Notes: generated by a model not told the origin, from the sequence alone. A DNA stretch of 64,000 nt from Arenimonas caeni (GCF_003024235.1 NZ_KZ679087.1:124001-188000), one strand, 5' to 3'. Counted from the stretch's first letter, positions 40,859 through 53,563 are shown. A program made the numbers and translations.

Positions 40859-41797
40859 GTGACCGCCCGCATCCCGACCCTCGACATCCGGCGCTTCGAA
40901 ACCGACCGCGAGGCCTTCGTCGCCGAACTCGGCGCGGCCTACCGCGAATGGGGTTTCGCCGGCATCCGCAACCACGGCATCCCGCAGGCGCAGATCGACC
41001 GCGCCTACGACGTCTTCCAGCGCTTCTTCGCGCTGCCGGAGGAGGTCAAGAAGAAGTACCACGTGCCCGGCGGCGGCGGTGCGCGCGGCTACACGCCCTT
41101 CGGCATCGAGACGGCCAAGGGCGCCAAGCATTTCGACCTCAAGGAATTCTGGCACGTGGGCCGCGAGATCCCGCGCGACTCGCAGTATGCCGACGTGATG
41201 GCGCCCAACCAGTGGCCGGTCGAAGTGCCTGAGTTCAGGGAAGTGGCCTATGGCCTGTACACCGCGCTCGACCAGCTAGGCTCGCGCGTGCTCTCGGCGC
41301 TGGCCCTGCACATCGGCCTGCCGGGCGACTACTTCGCCGACAAGACCAATTTCGGCAACTCGATCCTGCGGCCGATCCACTACCCGCCGATCACCGCCGA
41401 CGACATCCCGAACGTGCGCGCCGGCGCCCACGAGGACATCAACCTGATCACGCTGCTGGTGGGCGCCTCGGCCGCCGGCCTCGAGGTGCTCTCGCGCAAG
41501 GGCGAGTGGGTGCCGTTCACGGCGGACGCCGACACCATCGTGGTCAACATCGGCGACATGCTCCAGCGTCTGACCAACCACGTGTACCCGTCGACCACCC
41601 ACCGCGTGGTGAACCCGCCGGGCGACGAGGCCCGCAAGCCGCGCTATTCGACGCCGTTCTTCCTGCACCCGAACCCGGACTTCCTGATCGAGACCCTGCC
41701 GGGCTGCATTTCGGCCGACAACCCGAACCGCTACCCGAACCCGATCACCGCCCACGACTACCTGCTCGAGCGCCTGCGCGAAATCAAGCTCGTCTGA
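40859..41797 (+). CDS. 2-oxoglutarate/Fe(II) dioxygenase, isopenicillin N synthase-like family
   Basis: A 312-residue non-heme iron oxygenase. The N-terminal DIOX_N part shows WGFAGIRNHGIP, and the jelly-roll core has the iron ligands in AGAHEDINLITLL (HxD) and STTHRVVNPP (distal His), followed by RYSTPFF, which binds the 2-oxoglutarate carboxylate. The true substrate is unknown; this family is broadly spread in proteobacteria outside antibiotic clusters. GTG start at 40859; TACAAT at 40823-40828 may be its -10. Confidence 0.9.
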   Translation: MTARIPTLDIRRFETDREAFVAELGAAYREWGFAGIRNHGIPQAQIDRAYDVFQRFFALPEEVKKKYHVPGGGGARGYTPFGIETAKGAKHFDLKEFWHVGREIPRDSQYADVMAPNQWPVEVPEFREVAYGLYTALDQLGSRVLSALALHIGLPGDYFADKTNFGNSILRPIHYPPITADDIPNVRAGAHEDINLITLLVGASAAGLEVLSRKGEWVPFTADADTIVVNIGDMLQRLTNHVYPSTTHRVVNPPGDEARKPRYSTPFFLHPNPDFLIETLPGCISADNPNRYPNPITAHDYLLERLREIKLV

Positions 41798-41826
41798 GCT
41801 CGTCCCGCGCTGTCGCCCGTGCCGTC

Positions 41827-41839
41827 GCTCCTACAGGGG
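41827..41839. repeat. Half-REP remnant
   Basis: GCTCCTACAGGGG matches the outer end of the GTAGGAGC palindromes. It is preceded by GCCGTC, so the arm reads GTAGGAGCGACGGC on the minus strand, a variant of the REP arm. No second arm is found nearby. Confidence 0.45.
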
Positions 41840-41888
41840 TGCGGTCGGTCGACGGGGGGCGGTCGTGAGGGTCGGTCGGCCGAGGGGG

Positions 41889-42692
41889 TCAGTCGGCGTC
41901 GCGGAAGTCCTTGGATTTCGAGGCCAGCAGGGCGCGGGCCAGGCGGTCGGGCAGGTACTTGGACAGGGCGGCGATGAGCCGGTTGCTGCGGCCGGTGACC
42001 AGGCGCGGTACGCCGGCCTCGACCGCGTCCACGCCCAGCCGGGCGACCTCGGCGCTGGTCAGCCAGATGCCCTTGGGCAGCTTGCTCACCTTTTCCCGCA
42101 TGCCGTTGACGTCGTGGAACTCCGTGTAGGTCATGCCCGGGCAGAGCGCCGTCACGAACACGCCCCGGGACCGCATCTCCTGGTCCAGGGTCTCCGAGAA
42201 GCGGATCAGCCAGGCCTTGGTGGCCCCGTAGAGCGTGTGGCCGGCCGTGGCCGGCACCAGCCCGGCCAGCGAAGCCACGTTGAGGATGCGGCCGCGGCCG
42301 GCTGCTTCCATCGCCGGCAGGTAAAGGTGCGTCAGGTGGGCCACCGAGGTCAGCAGCACCTGGATCGAGTCGGCATGGGTCTTCCAGTCGGCGCTCAGGT
42401 AGCGGCCCGGAACGCCGTAGCCGGCGTTATTGACCAGGGTGTCGACGAAGATCCCGCGGGCCTGGGTCTGGGCGAACAGTTCCGCAGGCGCGTCCGGGTC
42501 GGCCAGGTCGGCCGCCAGCACCACGCAGGGCACCAGCGCCGACAGTTCTGCCGCCAGCGCCTCGAGCCGCTCGACCCGGCGCGCGGTGAGCACCAGCGGC
42601 TTGCCGCGCCGGGCGTATTCGCGGGCGATGTCGGCACCGATGCCGCTCGAGGCCCCGGTGACCAGGGCGTGGGCGGGGGAGGGGACAGGCAT
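41889..42692 (-). CDS. Short-chain dehydrogenase/reductase
   Basis: A 267-residue classical SDR. The NAD(P) loop is VTGASSGIGADIAREYARRG, with NNAG at about 88 and the catalytic Ser, Tyr and Lys in NVASLAGLVPATAGHTLYGATKAW. It resembles the DltE/YdfG-like oxidoreductases; substrate unknown. It lies alone on the minus strand between two plus-strand genes. CATAAT at 42724-42729 (minus strand) may be its -10. Confidence 0.92.
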   Translation of the reverse strand: MPVPSPAHALVTGASSGIGADIAREYARRGKPLVLTARRVERLEALAAELSALVPCVVLAADLADPDAPAELFAQTQARGIFVDTLVNNAGYGVPGRYLSADWKTHADSIQVLLTSVAHLTHLYLPAMEAAGRGRILNVASLAGLVPATAGHTLYGATKAWLIRFSETLDQEMRSRGVFVTALCPGMTYTEFHDVNGMREKVSKLPKGIWLTSAEVARLGVDAVEAGVPRLVTGRSNRLIAALSKYLPDRLARALLASKSKDFRDAD

Positions 42693-42807
42693 GCGTGGCT
42701 CCGGATCGATTGGGGAATGGCCGCATTATGGTCGCTGCCGGCCGGAGGATGGAGCGCCCCGTCGCGAAGGGCTAGAATCGCGGGTCCGAACGACTGGGAA
42801 TGCCCAA

Positions 42808-43560
42808 ATGCGCCAGAGGATCGTCGCCGGCAACTGGAAGCTCAATGGCAGCCGCGCCTTCGCCCGCGAGCTGCTCGACGCCGTGGTGGCCGCGCCGGCC
42901 GCCGCCGGGGTCGAGCTGGTGGTGCTGCCGCCCGTGCCCTACCTGGCCAGCCTGGCCGAGCGTTACGGCGACAGCGGCCTGGTCTTCGGCGCCCAGGACC
43001 TGGGTGTGAACGAGCAGGGCGCCTACACCGGCGAGGTGTCCGGCGCGATGCTGCGTGACGTCGGCGCCCGCTACGTGCTGGTCGGCCATTCCGAGCGCCG
43101 CCAGTACCACGGCGAGAGCCCGCAGGACGTGGCCGCCAAGTTCGTCGCCGCCCGCAAGGCCGGCCTGGTCCCGGTGCTGTGCATCGGTGAAACCCTGCAC
43201 CAGCGCGAGGCCGGCCAGACCGAATGGGCGCTGGAAAAGCAGCTGGCGCCGGTGGTCGAGGCGGCCGGCATCGCCGGTTTCGACGGCGCCGTGGTGGCCT
43301 ACGAGCCGGTCTGGGCGATCGGCACCGGCCGCACCGCCAGCAAGGAGCAGGTCCAGGAGGTCCACGCCTTCATCCGTGGCGAACTGGCCGCCCACGATGC
43401 TAGAATCGCCGGCTCGCTGCCCATCCTCTACGGGGGCAGCGTGAAGCCCGCCAACGCGGCCGAGCTGTTCGCGCAGCCCGACGTCGATGGCGGCCTGATC
43501 GGGGGCGCGTCCCTCGTGGCCCAGGATTTCCTGGCAATCGCCGCCGCGGCGGCGAGGTAA
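42808..43560 (+). CDS. tpiA: Triose-phosphate isomerase
   Basis: A 250-residue TIM that interconverts dihydroxyacetone phosphate and glyceraldehyde-3-phosphate. GNWKLNGS (catalytic Lys), VGHSERRQYHGE (His) and AYEPVWAIGTGRTAS (Glu and loop 6) are all present, with YGGSVKPANA near the end. TAGAAT at 42773-42778 is a likely -10 box. ATG at 42808 gives the correct N-terminus; an out-of-frame ATG lies at 42800. secG follows after 9 bp. Confidence 0.98.
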   Translation: MRQRIVAGNWKLNGSRAFARELLDAVVAAPAAAGVELVVLPPVPYLASLAERYGDSGLVFGAQDLGVNEQGAYTGEVSGAMLRDVGARYVLVGHSERRQYHGESPQDVAAKFVAARKAGLVPVLCIGETLHQREAGQTEWALEKQLAPVVEAAGIAGFDGAVVAYEPVWAIGTGRTASKEQVQEVHAFIRGELAAHDARIAGSLPILYGGSVKPANAAELFAQPDVDGGLIGGASLVAQDFLAIAAAAAR

Positions 43561-43569
43561 CGGACCAAC

Positions 43570-44037
43570 ATGCTTCTCACCATCGTCAGCGTCATTTACG
43601 TGCTGGTCGCGATCGCGATGATCGTGCTCATCCTCATGCAGCGCGGCAGCGGCGCCGCCGCCGGCTCGGGCTTCGGCGCGGGCGCGTCCGCGACCGTGTT
43701 CGGTGCGCGCGGCTCGGCCAACTTCCTCTCCACGACCACCAAGTGGCTGGCCGTGGTGTTCATGGGCATGAGCCTGGCCATGGCCTGGTACGCCACCCAC
43801 GGCGGTCGCCCGGATCCGGCGGCAGCGCTGGAGGATATCGGCGCGATGTCCGAGGTCCCGGCCGCGTCCGCCCCGGCGGGTGAAGTCCCGGCCGCCGAAG
43901 TTCCGGGGGCTCCGGCCGCCGATGTGCCGGCCGCCGGGGGCGACGTCCCCGCGGCGGAAGCCGAGGTTCCCGCGACCCCGGCGGATGCGACGGAAAATGG
44001 TGCGGAAACCGACGCGGAAAACACCCGCGGCGGCTGA
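43570..44037 (+). CDS. secG: Preprotein translocase subunit SecG
   Basis: A 155-residue inner-membrane protein with two helices (about 2-22 and 55-75). AIAMIVLILMQRGSGAAAGS and GSGFGAGASATVFGARGSANFL are the SecG core that helps SecYEG translocation. A long, low-complexity Ala/Pro/Glu tail (about 85-155) is longer than in E. coli and looks disordered. The tpiA-secG-tRNA-Leu-nuoA order is conserved in this group. Confidence 0.95.
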   Translation: MLLTIVSVIYVLVAIAMIVLILMQRGSGAAAGSGFGAGASATVFGARGSANFLSTTTKWLAVVFMGMSLAMAWYATHGGRPDPAAALEDIGAMSEVPAASAPAGEVPAAEVPGAPAADVPAAGGDVPAAEAEVPATPADATENGAETDAENTRGG

Positions 44038-44091
44038 TCAACTGATACAATCTTCCGCCTTCGATCCATGCACCGGAGCGAAGGCACACCT

Positions 44092-44176
44092 GCCCAGGTG
44101 GCGGAATTGGTAGACGCACTACCTTGAGGTGGTAGCGACGAAAGTCGTGGGGGTTCGAGTCCCCCCTTGGGCACCA
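44092..44176 (+). tRNA. tRNA-Leu (anticodon GAG)
   Basis: An 85-nt class II tRNA. Acceptor GCCCAGG (44092-44098) pairs with CTTGGGC (one G-U). Anticodon stem CTACC/GGTAG holds loop TTGAGGT, with GAG at 44126-44128. It has the long variable arm of tRNA-Leu, TTCGAGTCC in the T arm, and an encoded CCA (44174-44176). TACAAT at 44046-44051 may serve as its -10. Confidence 0.96.
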
Positions 44177-44257
44177 ATCGACCAACGGGCTGCCGCCCGG
44201 CAAAACGCTGGAGCGGCGGCACGGACGCGCCCACGGGCGCAAGGTGAGGATGCGCGC

Positions 44258-44614
44258 GTGCTTGGCGAATATCTGCCGATCCTGTTGTTCCTTTTCGTCT
44301 CCACCGGCCTGGGCATCGTGCTCCTGATCGCCGGCTGGTTCCTCGGTCCCAAGCGGCCCGACGCCGAAAAACTCTCCCCGTACGAATGCGGCTTCGAGGC
44401 CTTCGAAGACGCGCGCATGCAGTTCGACGTGCGCTATTACCTCGTGGCCATCCAGTTCATCATCTTCGACCTGGAAATCGCCTTCGTCTTCCCGTGGGCG
44501 GTCAACTTCCGCAACCTCGGCATCGTCGGCCTCACCGAGATGGGCATCTTCATCGGCCTGCTCGTGCTTGGCTTCATCTACGTCTGGAAGAAGGGAGCGC
44601 TCGAATGGGAGTGA
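44258..44614 (+). CDS. nuoA: NADH-quinone oxidoreductase subunit A
   Basis: A 118-residue membrane subunit of complex I with three helices. [20 protein letters not shown] is the conserved loop with the ubiquinone-channel Cys. GTG at 44258 was chosen because GAGGA stands seven bases before it. It overlaps nuoB by 10 nt and begins the fourteen-gene nuo operon, 81 bp after tRNA-Leu. Confidence 0.96.
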   Translation: MLGEYLPILLFLFVSTGLGIVLLIAGWFLGPKRPDAEKLSPYECGFEAFEDARMQFDVRYYLVAIQFIIFDLEIAFVFPWAVNFRNLGIVGLTEMGIFIGLLVLGFIYVWKKGALEWE

Positions 44615-45159
44615 TCCAGTCCGTTTCGAACCTGATGCACAACCCGATCCCGGAAGGGCGGGTTGACGACATCCTGCGTCCGGAAGGCGAGAACCCGCTG
44701 CTCGAGCGCGGCTTCGTCACCACCTCGGTGGATGCGCTGGTCAACTGGGCGCGCACCGGTTCGATGTGGCCGGTCACCTTCGGCCTGGCCTGCTGCGCCG
44801 TCGAGATGATGCATGCGGGCGCCTCGCGCCTCGACCTCGACCGCTACGGCGTCATCTTCCGTCCGTCGCCGCGCCAGGCCGACGTGATGATCGTCGCCGG
44901 CACCCTGGTCAACAAGATGGCCCCGGCGCTGCGCAAGGTCTACGACCAGATGCCCGAGCCCAAGTGGGTGATCTCGATGGGCAGCTGCGCCAACGGTGGC
45001 GGCTACTACCACTACTCGTATTCGGTGGTGCGCGGCTGCGACCGCGTGGTGCCGGTGGACGTCTACGTCCCGGGTTGCCCGCCCACGGCCGAGGCGCTCG
45101 TGTACGGCATCCTGCAGCTGCAGAAGAAGATCCGCCGCACCAACACCATCGCCCGCTAA
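44605..45159 (+). CDS. nuoB: NADH-quinone oxidoreductase subunit B
   Basis: A 184-residue peripheral-arm subunit that holds the terminal 4Fe-4S cluster N2. The ligands are in [20 protein letters not shown] and VPGCPP (tandem Cys plus two more). Its ATG lies 10 nt inside nuoA. Confidence 0.98.
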   Translation: MGVIQSVSNLMHNPIPEGRVDDILRPEGENPLLERGFVTTSVDALVNWARTGSMWPVTFGLACCAVEMMHAGASRLDLDRYGVIFRPSPRQADVMIVAGTLVNKMAPALRKVYDQMPEPKWVISMGSCANGGGYYHYSYSVVRGCDRVVPVDVYVPGCPPTAEALVYGILQLQKKIRRTNTIAR

Positions 45160-45175
45160 GGACCCAGCCGACGCC

Positions 45176-45895
45176 ATGGTCGATACCCCCACGAGCTTCC
45201 ACGAGCGCCTGAAGGCACGCCTGCAGGACAAGCTGCTTTCCCTGCACGAGGCCCTGGGCGAAACCACGGTCGAGATCGCCCCGGGCGAATGGGACGAGGC
45301 CGCGCGCATCCTGCGCGACGACCCGGACCTGGGCTTCGAACAGCTGATCGACCTGTGCGGCGTCGACTACCTCGGCTACGGCGAGGACGAGTGGGAAACC
45401 ACCGACGTCACCTCCGAGGGCTTCTCGCGCGGCGTCGAAGGCGCCGGCCCGGGCCGCTTCGACTGGGAAAGCCGCCCGCGCGGCAACGGCCCCGAGCGCC
45501 GCTTCGCGGTGGTCGTGCACCTGCAGTCGGTGCGCCACAACCGCCGCCTGCGAATCCGCTGCTTCGCTGCCGACAACAGCCTGCCGGTGGTGCCCTCGCT
45601 GGTCGACGTCTACCCGGTGGCCAACTGGTTCGAGCGCGAGTGCTTCGACCTGTTCGGCATCGTCTTCGAGGGCCATCCGGACCTTCGCCGCATCCTCACC
45701 GACTACGGTTTCGTCGGCCATCCGTTCCGCAAGGACTTCCCGCTGGTGGGCAACGTCGAAGTCCGTTACGACGCCGAGCGCAAGCGCGTGGTCTACGAGC
45801 CGGTCTCGATCGAGCCGCGCGTCGGCGTGCCGCGCGTCGTGCGCGAAGACTCCCGGTGGCAGCAGGCCGCCTCCGAGCAGCCGAGCAAGGACTGA
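45176..45895 (+). CDS. nuoC: NADH-quinone oxidoreductase subunit C
   Basis: A 239-residue complex I 30-kDa subunit. The signature [20 protein letters not shown] is followed by the [15 protein letters not shown] segment. It is separate from nuoD (6-bp gap), unlike the fused NuoCD of E. coli. An insertion around residues 80-105 ([20 protein letters not shown]) lengthens the first half. Confidence 0.97.
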   Translation: MVDTPTSFHERLKARLQDKLLSLHEALGETTVEIAPGEWDEAARILRDDPDLGFEQLIDLCGVDYLGYGEDEWETTDVTSEGFSRGVEGAGPGRFDWESRPRGNGPERRFAVVVHLQSVRHNRRLRIRCFAADNSLPVVPSLVDVYPVANWFERECFDLFGIVFEGHPDLRRILTDYGFVGHPFRKDFPLVGNVEVRYDAERKRVVYEPVSIEPRVGVPRVVREDSRWQQAASEQPSKD

Positions 45896-45901
45896 CCGGC
45901 C

Positions 45902-47158
45902 ATGACCCAGGAAATCCGCAACTACACCCTCAACTTCGGCCCGCAGCATCCGGCGGCGCACGGCGTGCTGCGCCTCGTGCTCGAGATGGACGGCGAGGTC
46001 GTGCAGCGCGCCGACCCGCACGTGGGCCTGCTGCACCGCGGCACCGAGAAGCTGGCCGAGTCCAAGCCCTTCAACCAGTCGATCGGCTACATGGACCGGC
46101 TCGACTACGTCTCGATGATGTGCAACGAACACGCCTACGTGCGCGCCATCGAGAAGCTGATGCGGATCGAGGTGCCGATGCGCGCCGAGTACATCCGCAC
46201 GATGTTCGACGAGATCACCCGCATCCTGAACCACCTGATGTGGATCGGTTCGAACGGCCTCGACCTGGGCGCGATGGCGGTGTTCCTGTACGCCTTCCGC
46301 GAGCGCGAGGAGCTGATGGACTGCTACGAGGCGGTCTCCGGCGCACGCATGCACGCCACCTACTACCGCCCCGGCGGCGTGGCGCGCGACCTGCCCGACG
46401 CCATGCCCAAGTACCGCGAGTCGCCCTGGCGCAAGGGCGGCGAGCTCAAGCGCGTCAATGAATGGCGCGAGGGCTCGATGCTCGACTTCCTCGACGCCTT
46501 CTGCGACGACTTCCCGCGCCGCGTCGACGAGTACGAGACCCTGCTCACCGACAACCGCATCTGGAAGCAGCGCACCGTCGGCATCGGCGTGGTGCCGGTG
46601 GAGAAGGCGCTGGCCTGGGGCATGACCGGCCCGATGCTGCGTGGCTCCGGCCTGGCCTGGGACCTGCGCAAGAAGCAGCCCTACGCTGCCTACGACAAGG
46701 TCGACTTCGACATCCCGGTGGGCGTGCAGGGCGACTGCTACGACCGCTACCTGGTCCGCATCGAGGAGATGCGCCAGTCCAACCGCATCATCAAGCAGTG
46801 CGTGCAGTGGCTGCGTGCCAACCCGGGTCCGGTGATGGTGCGCAACTTCAAGGTCGCGCCGCCGCGCCGTGCCGAGATGAAGGACGACATGGAAGCGCTG
46901 ATCCACCACTTCAAGCTCTTCACCGAGGGCTACTCGGTGCCCGCCGGCGAGGCCTATGCGGCCGTCGAGGCGCCCAAGGGCGAGTTCGGCGCCTACATCG
47001 TCTCCGACGGCGCCAACAAGCCCTTCCGCCTCAAGCTTCGCGCGCCGGGCTTCGCCCACCTCTCGTCGATGGACGCGATCGTGCGCGGCCACATGCTGCC
47101 CGACGTCGTGGCGATGATCGGTACCTACGACATCGTCTTCGGCGAGATCGACCGCTAA
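45902..47158 (+). CDS. nuoD: NADH-quinone oxidoreductase subunit D
   Basis: A 418-residue 49-kDa subunit that forms much of the quinone site with Nuo[21 protein letters not shown] near the start, [11 protein letters not shown], and DIVFGEIDR at the C-terminus are conserved. Complete length. Confidence 0.98.
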   Translation: MTQEIRNYTLNFGPQHPAAHGVLRLVLEMDGEVVQRADPHVGLLHRGTEKLAESKPFNQSIGYMDRLDYVSMMCNEHAYVRAIEKLMRIEVPMRAEYIRTMFDEITRILNHLMWIGSNGLDLGAMAVFLYAFREREELMDCYEAVSGARMHATYYRPGGVARDLPDAMPKYRESPWRKGGELKRVNEWREGSMLDFLDAFCDDFPRRVDEYETLLTDNRIWKQRTVGIGVVPVEKALAWGMTGPMLRGSGLAWDLRKKQPYAAYDKVDFDIPVGVQGDCYDRYLVRIEEMRQSNRIIKQCVQWLRANPGPVMVRNFKVAPPRRAEMKDDMEALIHHFKLFTEGYSVPAGEAYAAVEAPKGEFGAYIVSDGANKPFRLKLRAPGFAHLSSMDAIVRGHMLPDVVAMIGTYDIVFGEIDR

Positions 47159-47172
47159 GGATTGCCCAGGCC

Positions 47173-47700
47173 ATGAAAGCCACCGGAAACTTCGCCGCCT
47201 GCCAGCACGTCGACCCGATGGTCGCGCTGAGCGACGCCACCCGTGCCCACATCGACCACTGGGTCGCCAAGTTCCCGCCGGACCGCAAGCGTTCGGCGGT
47301 CATCCAGGGCCTGATGGCGGCCCAGGAGCAGAACGGCGGCTGGCTCAGCGACGAGATCATCGCCGCCACGGCCAAGTACCTCGGCATCCCGCCGGTGTGG
47401 GCCTACGAGGTCGCCACCTTCTACTCGATGTTCGACCTGCAGCCGGTCGGGCGGCACAAGATCTCGATCTGCACCAACATCAGCTGCTGGCTCAACGGCG
47501 CCGAGGACATCGTGCGCCACTGCGAAGGCAAGCTGGGCATCAAGCACGGCGAAAGCACGCCCGACGGCCGCATCTTCCTGAAGATCGAGGAAGAGTGCGT
47601 GGCCGCCTGCTCCGCCGCGCCGGTGATGCTGATCGACGGGCACTACCACGAGAAGCTGACCGCCGAGCAGGTGGACAAGCTGATCGACGGACTGGAGTGA
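47173..47700 (+). CDS. nuoE: NADH-quinone oxidoreductase subunit E
   Basis: A 175-residue thioredoxin-like subunit carrying the 2Fe-2S cluster N1a. The four Cys ligands are in CTNISCWL (two, spaced C-x4-C) and [13 protein letters not shown]. It works with NuoF and NuoG in the NADH dehydrogenase module. Confidence 0.98.
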   Translation: MKATGNFAACQHVDPMVALSDATRAHIDHWVAKFPPDRKRSAVIQGLMAAQEQNGGWLSDEIIAATAKYLGIPPVWAYEVATFYSMFDLQPVGRHKISICTNISCWLNGAEDIVRHCEGKLGIKHGESTPDGRIFLKIEEECVAACSAAPVMLIDGHYHEKLTAEQVDKLIDGLE

Positions 47701-47708
47701 TTCAAGCC

Positions 47709-49072
<1,364 letters not shown>

Positions 49073-49076
<4 letters not shown>

Positions 49077-51373
49077 GCGCCCAGCCGACCAACAACACCG
49101 CACCGGACATGGTGAACATCGAGATCGACGGAAAGCCGCTGCAGGCGCCGAAGGGCTCGATGATCATCCAGGCCGCCGACAAGGCCGGCATCCCGGTGCC
49201 GCGCTTCTGCTACCACGAGAAGCTGCCGATCGCCGCCAACTGCCGCATGTGCCTGGTGGACGTCGAGAAGATGCCCAAGCCGGCGCCGGCCTGCGCCACG
49301 CCGGTGATGGAAGGCATGAAGGTCACCACCCAGACCAAGCGCGCGCTCGATGCGCAGCGCAACGTCATGGAGTTCCTGCTGATCAACCATCCGCTCGACT
49401 GCCCGGTCTGCGACCAGGGCGGCGAGTGCGAGCTGCAGGACCTGTCGATGGGCTACGGCCGCTCGGTGTCGCGTTTCGTCGAGCGCAAGCGCGTGGTGCC
49501 CGACGAGGACATCGGCCCGCTGGTGTCCACCGACATGACGCGCTGCATCCAGTGCACGCGCTGCATCCGCTTCACCGCCGACGTCGCCGGCACCTTCGAG
49601 CTCGGCGGCATGTACCGCGGCGAGCGCCTGCAGATCGGCACCTACGACGGCAAGCCGCTGATGACCGAGCTGTCGGGCAACGTCATCGACGTCTGCCCCG
49701 TCGGCGCGCTGACCAACAAGGTGTTCCGCTTCCGCGCCCGCGCCTGGGAGCTGGTGGCCCGCGAGTCGCTGGGTTACCACGATGCCCTGGGTTCGAACCT
49801 GTTCCTGCACGTGCGCCGGGGCGAGGTGCTGCGCACCGTGCCGCGCGACAACGAGGCGGTGAACGAGTGCTGGCTGTCGGACCGCGACCGCTATTCGCAC
49901 CAGGGCCTGCAGGCCGCCGACCGCGCCACCCGTCCGCTGGTGCGCGAGGGTGACGCCTGGCGCGAGGCTTCCTGGGAGGAGGCCCTGGCCGCCGCCGGCA
50001 AGCTGCTGCGCGAGGCCGGCGCCGACCTCGGCGTGCTGGCCCATCCGGCCACCTCGAACGAAGAGGGGGCGCTGCTGGCCTCGCTCGCCAGGGGCCTGGG
50101 CACCGCCCACGCCGACCACCGCCTGAAGGCCGTCGACTTCGCCGACGCCGCCTTCGCCGAACCCTTCCAGCTCCCGGCGGCGGAGCTGGAGAACGCCGAC
50201 GTCGTGCTGCTGGTGGGCTGCAACCTGCGCCACGAACTGCCGCTGCTGCACCAGCGCCTGCACAAGGCCGGCAAGCGCGGGGCGAAGGTGTTCGCCATCA
50301 GCCCGGTGGACTTTGAATTCACCTTCCCGGTGGCCGGCAAGGCCATCGTCGCGCCGTCGCAGCTGCCGGGCGCGCTGGCCGCGGTGGCCCAGGCCGCCGG
50401 CGCCACGCTGCCGGCCGGCGTCGCCGCCGGTGCCAACGCCCAGGCCGAGGCCATCGCCGCGGCCCTGGCCGGCGCCCGCCAGGCCGTCGTGATGCTCGGC
50501 GAGATGGCCGAGAACCACGGCCAGGCCTCCTGGCTGCGCGCCACCGCGCGTGCGCTGGCCGCCAAGACCGGCGCGCGCCTGAACCGCATCCCGCAGGGCG
50601 CCAACGCCGTCGGCCTGGCCCGCCACGGGCTGCGCCCGGGGCAGGGCGGTCGCGACGCCGGCGCCATGCTGGCCAATCCGCTGCCGGCCTACCTGCTTTA
50701 CGGCATCGAGCCGGCCTTCGACTTCGCGCACACCGCCAAGGCGCTCAAGGCGCTGTCGGGCGCGAAGGTCGTCGCCTTCGCCGCCTTCGCCAGCGAAGAG
50801 CTCAAGGCCCTGGCGCGCGTGATCCTGCCGATCGGCGCGCTGCCGGAGGTCGAGGCCACGCTGACCAACCTCGACGGCACCGACCAGTCCACCCAGGCCG
50901 GCGGCAAGCTGCCGGGCGAAGCCCGCGCCGGCTGGCGCGTGCTGCGCGCCCTCGGCGGCCAGCTGGGCCTGGACGGCTTCGGCTTCACCGACCTGGCCGG
51001 CCTGCGCGCGGGCCTGCGCCCGGCGGCGCCGGCGGCGGGCGAGGGCCTGGCCCCGGCCCCGGCGGCCGACGCCGGCCTCGAGCGCATCACCACCACGCCA
51101 ATCTACCGCGGCGACGCGGTGCTGCGCCGCGCGGCCGCGCTCAATGCGCATCCGCTGACCCGCGGCGAGCGCATCGTGCTCAACCCGGAGGACGCGCAGG
51201 CGCGCGGCCTGGCCGAGGGCGCGATGGCCAAGCTCGGCGACGGCCACGGCAACGCCGTGCTGCCGGTGGCCGTGGATGCCCGCGTGGCGAAGGGTGCCGC
51301 CTGGGTCGAAAGTGACTACGTGGCCACCGCGCCGATCTCGCCGGTTGCCCGGCTCGCGGTGGTGGGGGCCTGA
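49073..51373 (+). CDS. nuoG: NADH-quinone oxidoreductase subunit G
   Basis: A 766-residue subunit with several iron-sulphur clusters. An N-terminal 2Fe-2S domain ([16 protein letters not shown]), the His-Cys cluster motif [18 protein letters not shown], and [10 protein letters not shown] are followed by a molybdopterin-oxidoreductase-like domain without the cofactor. The C-terminal half is Ala-rich and less conserved. ATG at 49073 (ATGA overlap with nuoF). A long out-of-frame reading frame through nuoF is a shadow. Confidence 0.97.
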
Positions 51374-51375
51374 GC

Positions 51376-52434
51376 ATGATCGAGGCAATGCGCGAGTTCT
51401 TCCTTTCCTTCGGCGACCTGGGCCTGGTGCTCTGGACGCTGGTCAAGATCCTGGCCATCACGCTGCCGGTGGTGGTGGGCGTGGCCTTCTACACCCTGGC
51501 CGAGCGCAAAGTGATCGGCTGGATGCACGTGCGCCACGGGCCCCAGTTCATCGGCGGCTTCATGGGCATCGGCTTCATCCAGGCCTTCGCCGACGTGTTC
51601 AAGATGCTCTTCAAGGAGCTGGTGGTGCCGACCCAGGCCAGCGGCCTGCTGTACCGGCTGGCGCCGCTGCTGGCGCTGGCGCCGGCGCTGGCGGCCTGGG
51701 CGGTCATCCCCTTCGACGACGGCGTGGTGCTGGCCGACGTCAACGCCGGCCTGCTGGTGCTGCTGGCGCTGACCTCCATGGGCGTCTACGGCATCATCGT
51801 CGGCGGCTGGGCCTCGAACTCCAAGTACGCCGTGCTCGGCGCGCTGCGTTCGGCGGCGCAGGTGATCAGCTACGAAATCGCCATGGGTTTCGCCCTGGTG
51901 GGCGTGCTGGTGGCCGCGGGCACGATGAACCTCAGCGAGATCGTCCTCGCCCAGGCCGGCAACCTCGGCATCGGCGAATGGTTCTTCATCCCGCTGTTCC
52001 CGCTGTTCGTCATCTACTTCATCTCCGGCGTGGCCGAGACCAACCGCGCGCCCTTCGACGTCGCCGAAGGCGAGTCGGAGATCGTCGCCGGCTTCCACGT
52101 CGAGTACTCCGGTTCGGCCTTCGCCATCTTCTTCCTGGCCGAATACGCCAACATGATGCTGGTGGCCTTCCTCACCTCGGTGCTGTTCCTGGGTGGCTGG
52201 CTGTCGCCGTTCCCGCCCTCCTGGGGCGTGCTGGGCGAGCCGGGCTGGTGGTGGCTGGCGGCCAAGTTCCTGTTCTTCGCCTTCTCCTTCCTGTGGTTCC
52301 GCGCCACCTTCCCGCGCTACCGCTACGACCAGATCATGCGCCTGGGCTGGAAGGTGTTCATCCCCATCACCATCGTCTGGATCTTCGTGACGGCCGTCGC
52401 CGCCTACAACGAATGGTTCACCCTGGGGGCCTGA
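51376..52434 (+). CDS. nuoH: NADH-quinone oxidoreductase subunit H
   Basis: A 352-residue membrane subunit with about eight helices that links the quinone site to the proton pumps. [16 protein letters not shown], the acidic [20 protein letters not shown] loop and [20 protein letters not shown] are conserved. Starts 2 bp after nuoG. Confidence 0.98.
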   Translation: MIEAMREFFLSFGDLGLVLWTLVKILAITLPVVVGVAFYTLAERKVIGWMHVRHGPQFIGGFMGIGFIQAFADVFKMLFKELVVPTQASGLLYRLAPLLALAPALAAWAVIPFDDGVVLADVNAGLLVLLALTSMGVYGIIVGGWASNSKYAVLGALRSAAQVISYEIAMGFALVGVLVAAGTMNLSEIVLAQAGNLGIGEWFFIPLFPLFVIYFISGVAETNRAPFDVAEGESEIVAGFHVEYSGSAFAIFFLAEYANMMLVAFLTSVLFLGGWLSPFPPSWGVLGEPGWWWLAAKFLFFAFSFLWFRATFPRYRYDQIMRLGWKVFIPITIVWIFVTAVAAYNEWFTLGA

Positions 52435-52441
52435 GGACGAC

Positions 52442-52930
52442 ATGAACCGCATCGCGAACTACCTCAAGAGCCTCATGCTGCTGGAGCTTCTGGCCGGCAT
52501 GAAGCTCACGCTGGGCTACATGTTCAAGCCCAAGTACACGCTCAACTATCCGTTCGAGAAGACGCCGCAGTCGCCGCGCTTCCGCGGCCTGCATGCGCTG
52601 CGCCGCTACCCGAACGGCGAGGAGCGCTGCATCGCCTGCAAGCTGTGCGAGGCGGTGTGCCCGGCGCTGGCGATCACGATCGACTCGGAACCGCGCGCCG
52701 ACGGCTCGCGCCGCACCACGCGCTACGACATCGACCTGTTCAAGTGCATCTACTGCGGCTTCTGCGAGGAAAGCTGCCCGGTGGACTCGATCGTCGAGAC
52801 CCACATCCACGAGTACCACTTCGAGAAGCGCGGCGAGAACATCGTCACCAAGGCCCAGCTGCTGGCCCTGGGCGACCGCCTCGAGGACGAGATCGCCGAA
52901 CGTCGCGCCGCCGACGCGCCGTACCGCTGA
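52442..52930 (+). CDS. nuoI: NADH-quinone oxidoreductase subunit I
   Basis: A 162-residue ferredoxin-like subunit with two 4Fe-4S clusters (N6a and N6b). Both CxxCxxCxxxCP motifs are intact: [12 protein letters not shown] and [12 protein letters not shown]. The short N-terminal helix packs on the membrane arm. Confidence 0.98.
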   Translation: MNRIANYLKSLMLLELLAGMKLTLGYMFKPKYTLNYPFEKTPQSPRFRGLHALRRYPNGEERCIACKLCEAVCPALAITIDSEPRADGSRRTTRYDIDLFKCIYCGFCEESCPVDSIVETHIHEYHFEKRGENIVTKAQLLALGDRLEDEIAERRAADAPYR

Positions 52931-52945
52931 GGCCGGGGGACACAC

Positions 52946-53563
52946 ATGACCTATGAACTGATCGCCTTCTACGCCTTCGCCGCCGTCACGGTGCTGGCCG
53001 CGCTGGGCGTCATCCTGGCCCGGAACCCGGTGCACGCCGTGCTCAGCCTGGTGCTCACCTTCTTCTCCGCCGCCTGCCTGTGGCTGCTCCTGCAGGCCGA
53101 GTTCCTCGGCGTGGTGCTGGTGCTGGTTTACATCGGCGCGGTGATGGTGCTGTTCCTGTTCGTGGTGATGATGCTCGACATCAACACCACGCCGCTGCGC
53201 GAAGGCTTCGTGCGCCACCTGCCGTTCACCGGCGCGGTGGTGGTGGTGATGGCCGCCGAGATGGTGATGCTGATCGGCATGAAGCGCTTCGAGCTCACGC
53301 TGCCGGCCACCGACCCGGCCGTCGCCGCCGGCAAGACCAACCTGCAGTGGATCGGCGAGACCCTGTTCAGCAAGTACATCCTGCCGTTCGAGACGGCGGC
53401 GGTGATCCTCACCGTGGCCCTGGTGGTTGCGGTGATGCTGACCCTGCGCCGCCGCCCGGGCACCAAGCACCAGGATCCGGCCCGCCAGGTCGCCGTGCGC
53501 CGCGAGGACCGCGTGCGCCTGGTGAAGGTGGCGGCCGAACCCCGCCAGGAGGGCAACCCGTGA
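52946..53563 (+). CDS. nuoJ: NADH-quinone oxidoreductase subunit J
   Basis: A 205-residue membrane subunit with five helices. [20 protein letters not shown] and [16 protein letters not shown] are the conserved third-helix region. The C-terminal tail is basic and longer than in E. coli. The stop overlaps the GTG of nuoK (GTGA). Confidence 0.97.
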   Translation: MTYELIAFYAFAAVTVLAALGVILARNPVHAVLSLVLTFFSAACLWLLLQAEFLGVVLVLVYIGAVMVLFLFVVMMLDINTTPLREGFVRHLPFTGAVVVVMAAEMVMLIGMKRFELTLPATDPAVAAGKTNLQWIGETLFSKYILPFETAAVILTVALVVAVMLTLRRRPGTKHQDPARQVAVRREDRVRLVKVAAEPRQEGNP